Source: Ruminococcaceae bacterium OttesenSCG-928-I18
GTDB lineage: Bacteria > Bacillota > Clostridia > Oscillospirales > Ruminococcaceae
DNA: 50,312 nt
Assembly: GCA_030266325.1 (NCBI GenBank)
Contig: JAJDHT010000006.1
Location: forward strand, 1-50,312
Direction: 5' to 3'
Below the pieces are notes generated by a model, which worked only from the letters and a program-made list of their open reading frames with translations, searched no databases and was not told the DNA's origin. Below, piece by piece: positions 34,603 to 41,276 of the stretch (position 1 is the stretch's first letter; each line of letters begins with the position of its first letter). The position numbers and the translations under genes were made by a program.

Positions 34603-35580
34603 CTACTCAAAGGGATAGCGTACGCCCCAAACAGCGCGTATTTTATCCATCAGTTCCATCATAAACAGGGTCTCACTGTGCGGCATCTCGGGGCATTCCC
34701 GGCGGCCCTCCTGTAAAGCGTCATAGCAGGCCTGCACCTCATACTCGTACCCGGTGATTTGAGGGGGCGCCAAGTGAAGTGCCTTCTCGGTGCCATCGGG
34801 CTTGAGCACACGAAAGCTCTGGTAGTTGTTGATTCCCTCCACCTCGATGCGGCCCTCTTCACCGAAGATGACGGCCTTGTTTTCAAATTCGTTGTAAAAA
34901 CCGGCCAGCAGCGTGGCAATTTTACCATCTTTATAGTGAAGGCAGATGTTCTCCATACCGTCCACCCCGCTGTCCAGCAGCGTGGCGCTGGTAGAGATCT
35001 GTTCGATCTCATCACCGAAGGCAATCGAGGCCAGGGTGAGCGGATAGACCCCAAGATCCAGCAGTGCCCCGCCTGCGAGGTTCGGGTCATACATGCGCTG
35101 GATATGCTTTAGCGGCCCGCCGAAATTCACCGTCATGCAGGTGGGCCGTCCAATGACGCCGTCTTCCAATAATTCGCGCAACAATTTTGCCATGGGCATA
35201 TAGCGCGGCCAGATGGCCTCCGTGATAAAGACGTTTTTTTCTGCCGAAAGCGCCAGCACATTGCCCGCCTGCGCCGCGTTGACCGTGAACGCTTTTTCAC
35301 AGAGTACGGGCCGGTGGTTGCCGAGTAGCATCTCCGCCTGTACGGCGTGGTGGGAGTGAGGGGTCGCGATATAGACAAGGTCGACGCCTTCGTCCTCGGC
35401 GAGCGCTTGATAGGAGCCATAGCTTTTTTCGAAGCCGAATTCGGCCGCAAAAGCTTCGGCGCGTTCTTTGCTGCGGGAGGCGACGGCGTAGGGGACAACA
35501 TGGTCCATCTGAGAGATGGTCTTGGCCATCTCCCGGGCGATGACGCCGGGGCCAAAGATGCCCAGTTTCATTTTCTCCAT
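34603..35580 (-). CDS. Gfo/Idh/MocA-family NAD(P)-dependent oxidoreductase
   Basis: This 325-residue sugar-dehydrogenase-like enzyme has an N-terminal Rossmann fold beginning KLGIFGPGVIAREMAKTI, the EKAFTVN motif with its catalytic-type Lys, and the C-terminal substrate domain (GGALLDLGVYPLTLA). The substrate is unknown; relatives act on inositol, trans-dihydrodiols or sugar phosphates. ATG 35580 is chosen over an upstream start because CAGGAG precedes it and the fold starts there. It is followed by the pseudouridine synthase gene. Confidence 0.9.
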   Translation of the reverse strand: MEKMKLGIFGPGVIAREMAKTISQMDHVVPYAVASRSKERAEAFAAEFGFEKSYGSYQALAEDEGVDLVYIATPHSHHAVQAEMLLGNHRPVLCEKAFTVNAAQAGNVLALSAEKNVFITEAIWPRYMPMAKLLRELLEDGVIGRPTCMTVNFGGPLKHIQRMYDPNLAGGALLDLGVYPLTLASIAFGDEIEQISTSATLLDSGVDGMENICLHYKDGKIATLLAGFYNEFENKAVIFGEEGRIEVEGINNYQSFRVLKPDGTEKALHLAPPQITGYEYEVQACYDALQEGRRECPEMPHSETLFMMELMDKIRAVWGVRYPFE

Positions 35581-35690
35581 AGTTTTTTCTCCTGTCGTTG
35601 CCACCATGTGGCGTTTTCTATTGGGTTTGTCACGCAGAGGCCCTCTGCCTGGCCGTTTCATATATCGCCGGGGTTCTTTCTTTGGGGTCG

Positions 35691-36770
35691 TCACTCTTTA
35701 AACAGATGAATCTCCCCGCGCCGGTTCAGGTGGATGAGCACCACGAGCGTGATGGGAAAACCGAACAGGCCCCAGATGCCAAACACGCGCGCGCCCACAA
35801 ACATACAAATCAAGGTGAGCAGGGGGTAGAGGCCGATCTGCCTGCCGACGATGCGCGGCTCGAGCGTCTGGCGGATGATCGTGATGGCGGCGTACAGAAT
35901 AATGAGCCCGATGCCCAAAAAGTAGTTTCCGTTGATGAGAGAAAAGACCGCCCAGGGAATCATGATGGTGCCGGTGCCCAGCACGGGCAGGATATCCACA
36001 AGCGCCGTGACAAGCGCAATGGCAAAGGGATACTTTACCCCCAAAATCAGCAGGCCGATGGATACCTCTACAAAAGTGATGCTGATGATCAGCAGGTACG
36101 CGCGGCCAAACTTAAAGAGGACGTTGATGATGAAATCCTTGATGATGAGGAACCTGCGGCGCACTTCGCTGGACATCTGGCGCAGGATGAAAGAGGAAAT
36201 GCGGTTGTAGTCTATCGTGAAAAAGTAAGACGAGATGATGGTGATGACAAAGGCCACAAGAAACAAAGGGACCTGCGACGCGAAACCGGTGATAAAATTC
36301 ACGACGCCCGACGAGATAGCGCTGATGATGCTGGAGAGGGCGTTTGTCAGGGTTTCGCCCAAGGCAAGCAGGGGTTCGGGCCCGCCGCTGGGAACCTGGG
36401 GGGAAAGGCTTGTCAAGGTGGTGCCCACTCGCTCGAGGGTGGGCTCTATGGTGTTTTCATAGTACCCCGGCAGGTTCGAAAACCACCTCCCTGCCCAGCC
36501 GCCCATACGCATCACGAGCAATACAATCAGCGAGCCGATGATGAGATAAAACAGAGTGAGGATGACAATGGCAACGACCCTTCGATCGATAGTGAGCTTT
36601 TTATTGATCAGATTGATCAGGGGCTTTAACAGGAAGGCGATGAAATAGGCGATAAAGAAGGGGACAAAAAAGGGCATGAGGTATTTGAGGCCGAAATAGA
36701 TAAGCCCTACCCAGATGGCCAGATAGAGAAAATGGATGATAAAGGCCCTTTTGTTCTCCAGATTGTTCAA
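35691..36770 (-). CDS. AI-2E family (YtvI/PerM-type) membrane permease
   Basis: The 359-residue protein has about seven or eight membrane helices and the family pattern of a loop after helix 3 and a C-terminal LGTGTIMIPWAVFSLINGNYFLG segment. Members have been tied to autoinducer-2 export, Na+/H+ exchange and sporulation; the substrate here is not known. The start is taken as TTG 36770, with GGGAGG 7 bases upstream, since no ATG fits. A strong promoter lies directly before it, divergent from the CARF nuclease gene. Confidence 0.85.
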   Translation of the reverse strand: MNNLENKRAFIIHFLYLAIWVGLIYFGLKYLMPFFVPFFIAYFIAFLLKPLINLINKKLTIDRRVVAIVILTLFYLIIGSLIVLLVMRMGGWAGRWFSNLPGYYENTIEPTLERVGTTLTSLSPQVPSGGPEPLLALGETLTNALSSIISAISSGVVNFITGFASQVPLFLVAFVITIISSYFFTIDYNRISSFILRQMSSEVRRRFLIIKDFIINVLFKFGRAYLLIISITFVEVSIGLLILGVKYPFAIALVTALVDILPVLGTGTIMIPWAVFSLINGNYFLGIGLIILYAAITIIRQTLEPRIVGRQIGLYPLLTLICMFVGARVFGIWGLFGFPITLVVLIHLNRRGEIHLFKE

Positions 36771-36790
36771 AAACACGCCTCCCTGTCTCT

Positions 36791-36819
36791 CTATTATACG
36801 ATAAAGTAAGGTATTTGGC
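36791..36819 (-). promoter_or_regulatory. Promoter of the AI-2E family gene
   Basis: On the minus strand TTGCCA (36819-36814) and TATAAT (36796-36791) are 17 bases apart. The predicted mRNA leader is very short, about 14 bases, just enough for the ribosome binding site. Confidence 0.75.
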
Positions 36820-36844
36820 AAAGCACATCCCTGAGGGTTGCTAT

Positions 36845-36996
36845 GGCCTTTGCGGGAGTGCCACAAGGAGCGGGGTATCATCCCCACTCGTGTGGAATGA
36901 AAAATACAGAGTGCTTTTGTGCTCTTCCCCGCCGAAGGTGAGAGGGAGGGTACATGAAATATACCCGATAAAAGATGGTACACTCCCCGGCCTTGC
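36845..36996. mobile_element. MITE-like element copy 4, between divergent promoters
   Basis: The element spans 36854-36988 (135 bases), begins GGGAGTGCC and ends GGTACACTCCCC. Flanking repeats are GGCCTTTGC (36845-36853) and GGCCTTGC (36989-36996), alike but for one T. The right arm shares ACCCGATAAAAGA with copy 3. Near the left end it contains CGGGGTATCATCCCCACT, which matches the 3' part of the multi-hairpin repeats, so it is a mosaic. It separates the promoters of the permease and CARF nuclease genes, ending 15 bases before the latter's -35 box. Confidence 0.8.
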
Positions 36997-37003
36997 GCCA
37001 AGA

Positions 37004-37032
37004 TTGCCATTTGAGGGCGCTTGGGATATAAT
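37004..37032 (+). promoter_or_regulatory. Promoter of the CARF nuclease operon
   Basis: TTGCCA (37004-37009) and a perfect TATAAT (37027-37032) are 17 bases apart, the same -35 box and spacing as the divergent permease promoter. The start codon lies 30 bases after the -10 box. Confidence 0.8.
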
Positions 37033-37061
37033 AAAAAGAAGTTTGGAGAGGGGGTGGCGCT

Positions 37062-38300
37062 TTGCGCGTTCTGGTCAATCTTTTTGACAGGGAGCCTATC
37101 AAGAACGTCCTGAGCGCGACCATATTTGCACCCGAGATTGCGGTCTTCCTCTGTGACAAATGGGACAGCAACCTTTTCAAAGAATCGGCAGTCTATCGTT
37201 TTTTTAAAAGGCGAGGTTTGCGCACAAGGCCCCGTTTTTACTACTTTGACGCCAGAGAGCCGGGGGCGGTGCGAAAGGCTTTGATTGCCGTAGTGCGCGA
37301 CTATCCGGGCTGTGTGTTCGACTTCACGGGCGGCAGAGACCTCATGCTGGTTTTGGCGGGCAGCATCAGTGCAGACCTTGATTTGCCCGCCTTCTATATC
37401 GATATCCGCAGAGGACGGTTTTGTCCCTTGCGGCATTGTGAGACGTTCGAAAAGAAATTCCGTATCCCGCGGTTTTCCGCCGAAGACCTGCTTTCGGTCA
37501 CGGGCGCGGCCGTGCATGGGTACGGCCATGTTTTACCCCAGCAGGTGGAGCAGACCGAGGAGGAAGACATCCGCACGGTCTTCGAGATGCTGATGAAAAA
37601 CACGAGAGCATGGGGAGAATTTGTCAGTTATCTGCAGGTATGCTGTTCGGGAACAGGGCCCGAGCAGCTGGAGGTGAGCGGCGCCAAAACCATGCGCGGG
37701 GATAAGCTGCTGGTTCAGTATAACCCTGCCCTGATGCAACAGCTTTTGGAGAAAGGGCTGCTGACCCAGTACAGCCTGGACGGCAAAGGGGTGTTTTTCA
37801 CCTTCAAGAGCCCTCTTGTGAAAAAGTGGCTTTTATCCGCCGGGGTGTGGCTGGAGTTGTTCTGTTACGTCACGGTGCGAAAAACCGGTTTTTTTCACGA
37901 GGTTCTCAGCAGTGTCATTATCGACTGGGACGGCGTCGAGGGCGGTGCGGACACGGCCAAAAATGAGGTGGATCTACTGTTGGTAAAAGGGGTTACGCCT
38001 GTATTTGTGAGCTGCAAAATGGGTATGCCCTCCCCGCTGGCCCTGTGTGAGGTGAACCAACTGGCAGAAAAATTTGCGGGCAACTATGGGCGGAGCGCCG
38101 TTGTCACGGCACAAAAACTGGGCAAGGAGACCGCCGCCTTGCGAAACAGGGCGGAAGAGCTGGGTGTGCTGCTGCTGGACAGGGACAATATCGAGAAAAA
38201 GACCCTTGCGAAGCAGCTTATCAAGCTGGCCTCCAGCCCGGCACCTACGCCCCCTTCGCCTCCCTTGCCGACGCCTCAGGGCTGGAAACCCTGGAAGTGA
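37062..38300 (+). CDS. Card1/Can2-like CARF-domain nuclease (DUF1887 family), CRISPR-independent context
   Basis: This 412-residue protein matches the Card1/Can2 type of effector nuclease. Residues about 1-130 form a CARF-like domain, with VLVNLFDR at the start and the ligand-site motif DFTGGRDLML (87-96), equivalent to the TGGT loop. After a helical middle part the C-terminal PD-(D/E)xK nuclease has GVWLE (Glu265), NEVD (Glu302, Asp304) and VSCK (Lys319), so the active site looks complete. Known relatives are switched on by cyclic tetra-adenylate made by type III CRISPR complexes and cut DNA or RNA. No cas gene or CRISPR array lies in this window. The tail (about 393-412) is Pro-rich. The start is TTG after GGAGAGGGGG. 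Three genes follow on the same strand. Confidence 0.8.
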   Translation: MRVLVNLFDREPIKNVLSATIFAPEIAVFLCDKWDSNLFKESAVYRFFKRRGLRTRPRFYYFDAREPGAVRKALIAVVRDYPGCVFDFTGGRDLMLVLAGSISADLDLPAFYIDIRRGRFCPLRHCETFEKKFRIPRFSAEDLLSVTGAAVHGYGHVLPQQVEQTEEEDIRTVFEMLMKNTRAWGEFVSYLQVCCSGTGPEQLEVSGAKTMRGDKLLVQYNPALMQQLLEKGLLTQYSLDGKGVFFTFKSPLVKKWLLSAGVWLELFCYVTVRKTGFFHEVLSSVIIDWDGVEGGADTAKNEVDLLLVKGVTPVFVSCKMGMPSPLALCEVNQLAEKFAGNYGRSAVVTAQKLGKETAALRNRAEELGVLLLDRDNIEKKTLAKQLIKLASSPAPTPPSPPLPTPQGWKPWK

Positions 38301-38344
38301 GCGTGGCAGAACAGAGGCAAAAATATCCCCAAAGGAGAAACAGG

Positions 38345-39163
38345 ATGGGACTTTCAAATGTAATTACCGATATCGCCCCTTTATATGAGAGGCCGAGTGT
38401 AGAGAGCGTGCGCACTGATGAAGTGCTCTACGGGATGACCGTGCAGATCATCCAGGAGTCGGAGACGGGATGGTGTTATCTTCGCACCGAGCACGGTACG
38501 GAAGGGTACACCCCGCTGGCCTGCCTCGAGAGGAATGCCGATGTGGCGGCCGCCTGGCGGAAATACCCCAAGGTGACGGTGCTGGCCCCCTATATCGACG
38601 TGCAAAAAAAGCCCGCCACCGCGGCGCCCAGGGTGGCGTCCCTCACCAGGGGCGGAATCCTGGTGCAGCTGGGCACGGCGGGGGAAGGTTTCGTAAAGGT
38701 GGGTCTTGCCAACGGAGGCGTTGGGTATACCAGAAGTTCCTATCTCGGGGAAGTGATTGCCGACTGGAAGACCCTCTCCGAGGCGGACATGCGCTGGAAC
38801 CTTGTGGAGACGGCATTGTCCTACAACGGGGCGGCCTACCGCACGGGTGGGCGCAGCCCCCTCGGAATCGACGGCGCGGGCCTTGTGGCCATGACCTACC
38901 TGCTCAACGGGGTCAGTGTTCCCCGCGAAGTGTTCTTAAAACCGGGCGGGGCGCTCGGGTCCGTCAAGCGAGATGCGCTGGACGAGGGCGACGTGCTCTT
39001 TTTCCGCGAGTCTGCCGGGGTCTATATGGGAGACGGAAAGTTTGTGCATGCGACGGACCGCGCGGGGGAAGAAGGGGTGACCGTGAACAGCCTACGCCCC
39101 AAAGACGGAGATTACCGCGAGGACCTGGCGGCCCACATCGTGGCCATCGGCAGCCTTTTTTAG
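38345..39163 (+). CDS. SH3 plus NlpC/P60-like protein lacking catalytic residues
   Basis: The 272-residue protein has two SH3-like domains (about 8-65 and 75-138) and an NlpC/P60-type domain (about 145-272). The site that normally reads GxDCSG is GIDGAG, so the catalytic Cys is Gly177. The motif that normally reads HVGxYxGDG is SAGVYMGDG, so the catalytic His is Ser223. It should not be a working peptidase and may instead bind peptidoglycan fragments or peptides. No signal peptide is seen, so it is predicted to stay in the cytoplasm. AGGAG precedes ATG 38345. It is 44 bases after the CARF nuclease gene. Confidence 0.8.
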   Translation: MGLSNVITDIAPLYERPSVESVRTDEVLYGMTVQIIQESETGWCYLRTEHGTEGYTPLACLERNADVAAAWRKYPKVTVLAPYIDVQKKPATAAPRVASLTRGGILVQLGTAGEGFVKVGLANGGVGYTRSSYLGEVIADWKTLSEADMRWNLVETALSYNGAAYRTGGRSPLGIDGAGLVAMTYLLNGVSVPREVFLKPGGALGSVKRDALDEGDVLFFRESAGVYMGDGKFVHATDRAGEEGVTVNSLRPKDGDYREDLAAHIVAIGSLF

Positions 39164-39177
39164 GAGGAAGAGAACCC

Positions 39178-39921
39178 ATGATGAACGCAAACTATAATTG
39201 CCTGTTGATGGATTTGGACGGGACCTTGCTGGATTTTGGCAGCGCCGAGCGGGAAGCCATCGCGGCGACGCTTACGAAATCCGGCCTGCCCCACGATGAA
39301 GACACCGTAACCCTCTATGCAAAAATCAACGCGGAAATGTGGGATAAACTCGAGCGCGGGGAGATCAAAAAAGACAAACTGGTGCTGCAGCGATTTGTTC
39401 AGCTGCTCGAGGAACTGGGGGCCGAGGGGGACCCCGTAAAGCTGAACAACGAGTATATGAAGGACCTTTCGGCGGCGGCCATGCCCTTTCCCGGGGCCGC
39501 CGAGCTGCTTGAGGAACTTGCCGAGTTCGCCACCCTGGCCGCCATCACGAACGGCATCAGCAAGGTGCAGATGAACCGGCTGGAAAAAAGCGGGTTGCTG
39601 CCCTACTTCGACGAAGTGTTCGTGAGCGAGAAGCTGGGGGTCACCAAACCTTCCCCGAAATTCTTCGATGCGGCGCTGCGAAAACTGGGGGTAAAAAACA
39701 AGGAAAAGGTACTCGTGATTGGGGACAGCCTGGCCGCCGATATCAAGGGGGGCAACAACGCAAAGCTGGACACCTGCTGGTATAACCTTGCGGGGGCTGA
39801 AAATACGACCGATATTGTGCCGACGCATGAGGCACGCAGCTATATGGAGATAAAACAGATTGCCGTGGGAGAGGAGGCGCTGGAAATTGCGGCCAACCGA
39901 GAAAAGAGGCATACGGTTTGA
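39178..39921 (+). CDS. HAD-family phosphatase, YjjG nucleotidase type
   Basis: This 247-residue phosphatase has the HAD motif DLDGT (Asp12, Asp14), motif II around AITNGIS and motif III/IV in KPSPKFF and VIGDSLAADIKGG. It resembles YjjG, a pyrimidine nucleotidase that removes phosphate from abnormal nucleotides. The cap is all-helical, as in that family. GGAGG lies about 10 bases before two adjacent ATG codons; the first is used. It sits 14 bases after the pseudo-P60 gene, in the CARF nuclease operon. Confidence 0.87.
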   Translation: MMNANYNCLLMDLDGTLLDFGSAEREAIAATLTKSGLPHDEDTVTLYAKINAEMWDKLERGEIKKDKLVLQRFVQLLEELGAEGDPVKLNNEYMKDLSAAAMPFPGAAELLEELAEFATLAAITNGISKVQMNRLEKSGLLPYFDEVFVSEKLGVTKPSPKFFDAALRKLGVKNKEKVLVIGDSLAADIKGGNNAKLDTCWYNLAGAENTTDIVPTHEARSYMEIKQIAVGEEALEIAANREKRHTV

Positions 39922-40828
39922 GTCGGCCGACGGCAGGGGCGTGATATCGGGTGTTTTTTTCGAAAACCCCGACGTGGAGCCATTCTGCCTGTTGCAAATC
40001 TCCCACGGGATGTGTGAATATATGGGCCGCTATGCCCATTTTGCAGAGTATTGCGCAAGAAATGGCGTCGTTGTCTTCGGCAACGACCATATCGGGCACG
40101 GCGCTTCGGCCGGCTGTGTGGACGACCTTGGCTACTTTGGGGAAAAAGGAGCGCGCAGGTTCGCCATTCGGGACCTGAAAATCATGAACCAAATGGCGAA
40201 GGAAGCGTATCCCGAACTGCCTGTCGTGCTGCTGGGGCACAGTATGGGCAGTTTTTTTGCGCGCCAATATGCCGTGCAATGGCCCGATACCATCGAGGGG
40301 CTGATCCTCAGCGGAACGGGTGGCCCAAACCCCATGGCGGGCGGAGGCGTTGCCATCACGAAAGCGATGATGAAATGGAGAGGGGACAGGCACCGCTCCA
40401 AGTTTGTGGAGGGTCTTGTCTTCGGCGCTTACCTCAACGAGATTCAGCAGCCACGCACGCGCTATGATTGGGTCTCAAGCGATATTGAGGTGGTGCGCCA
40501 ATATGTGTCCGACCCCTACTGTAACTTTCATTTTACACTCAGCGGGTTCCATGAACTGTTCAGCGCTCTGCGTGAGGTGAGTAGCCCGGCCTGGGCCGTA
40601 CAGATCAAAAAAACCATGCCCATCATGATTTTCTCGGGAGCCGAAGACCCTGTGGGCGACCATGGAAAAGGGGTGAAAAAGGTGTATGACTGGCTGCGCG
40701 GGGCGGGGGTGAAGCACATTGAATACAGGCTTTACCCCGGCGGTCGTCACGAGATGCTCAATGAGGTGAACCGCGAAGAAGTGTATGAAGATATCCTGGC
40801 CTTTTTGAAACGCTGGTATGGTCAATAG
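39887..40828 (+). CDS. Alpha/beta hydrolase, lysophospholipase/monoacylglycerol lipase-like
   Basis: This 313-residue serine hydrolase has the nucleophile elbow GHSMG (Ser119), a late Asp in FSGAEDPVGD and the catalytic His in YPGGRHEML. It has the HGMCEYMGRYAHFAEY segment typical of the lysophospholipase-like Hydrolase_4 family. No signal peptide is seen. The start is read as TTG 39887, inside the end of the HAD gene, because AGGAGG lies 9 bases before it. The operon ends at the terminator at 40853. Confidence 0.85.
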   Translation: MRPTEKRGIRFESADGRGVISGVFFENPDVEPFCLLQISHGMCEYMGRYAHFAEYCARNGVVVFGNDHIGHGASAGCVDDLGYFGEKGARRFAIRDLKIMNQMAKEAYPELPVVLLGHSMGSFFARQYAVQWPDTIEGLILSGTGGPNPMAGGGVAITKAMMKWRGDRHRSKFVEGLVFGAYLNEIQQPRTRYDWVSSDIEVVRQYVSDPYCNFHFTLSGFHELFSALREVSSPAWAVQIKKTMPIMIFSGAEDPVGDHGKGVKKVYDWLRGAGVKHIEYRLYPGGRHEMLNEVNREEVYEDILAFLKRWYGQ

Positions 40829-40852
40829 AAAATATAAAAGTTCTTGGGAAGT

Positions 40853-40890
40853 GAGAAACCCTTCTTTCAAGAAGGGTTTCTCGGTCTTTT
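40853..40890 (+). terminator. Terminator of the CARF nuclease operon
   Basis: GAGAAACCCTTCTT pairs with AAGAAGGGTTTCTC around a short loop, and GGTCTTTT follows. It lies between this operon and the convergent RRE-OPT unit. Confidence 0.85.
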
Positions 40891-40919
40891 CCCCTGCCGC
40901 CTGTGCGGCAGATCTTGGT

Positions 40920-41276
40920 TTACTTTTTGTAGTGGTAGGTGATAAACTTGTTGTTTTTCAGCAGGTTCATAAATTGGCCAAGCCGCTCATACACCGGCTC
41001 GATGCTCTCCCCATATTCGGCCAAAAGCAGGTTTCCGATCTCGTGAATATCCCGCTGCCCATCGATGCACCGCCAGACAAAACTCCCGTAGTCGTCTAAA
41101 TCTACCCGGAGATAATCGGGGGTTTTCCTGAACACACGCACGATTTTCTCTATTGGGTTATCACGCGGAACGAGGATGCAAATCTTGCCCTCTTTTCCAG
41201 ATTCCACAGGGAAGCGGGGGTTGTGCCGCGGCACAAAATCCATCAGGTTCTTGCCGCTTTTAATTCGAATCGCCAT
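40920..41276 (-). CDS. PqqD-like RiPP recognition element protein
   Basis: The 118-residue protein has a basic, Pro-containing start (about 1-55) and a PqqD-type winged-helix domain (about 56-115; LDDYGSFVWRCIDGQRDIHEIG and a late LLKNNKFI). Such domains grip leader peptides of ribosomally made, modified peptides and hand them to modifying enzymes. No precursor peptide, radical SAM enzyme or cyclase is nearby. It overlaps the end of the OPT transporter gene by 17 bases, so the two are translated together. Confidence 0.82.
   Translation of the reverse strand: MAIRIKSGKNLMDFVPRHNPRFPVESGKEGKICILVPRDNPIEKIVRVFRKTPDYLRVDLDDYGSFVWRCIDGQRDIHEIGNLLLAEYGESIEPVYERLGQFMNLLKNNKFITYHYKK

Noticed and set aside
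36854-37061. CRISPR array or leader near the CARF nuclease gene
   Set aside because: Only one MITE-like element and promoters are present; there are no regularly spaced repeats anywhere in the window.
35691-37529. Upstream extension of the AI-2E permease frame to 612 codons
   Set aside because: The extension would run through the promoter, the MITE-like element and the divergent CARF nuclease gene. The TTG at 36770 with GGGAGG fits the family start.
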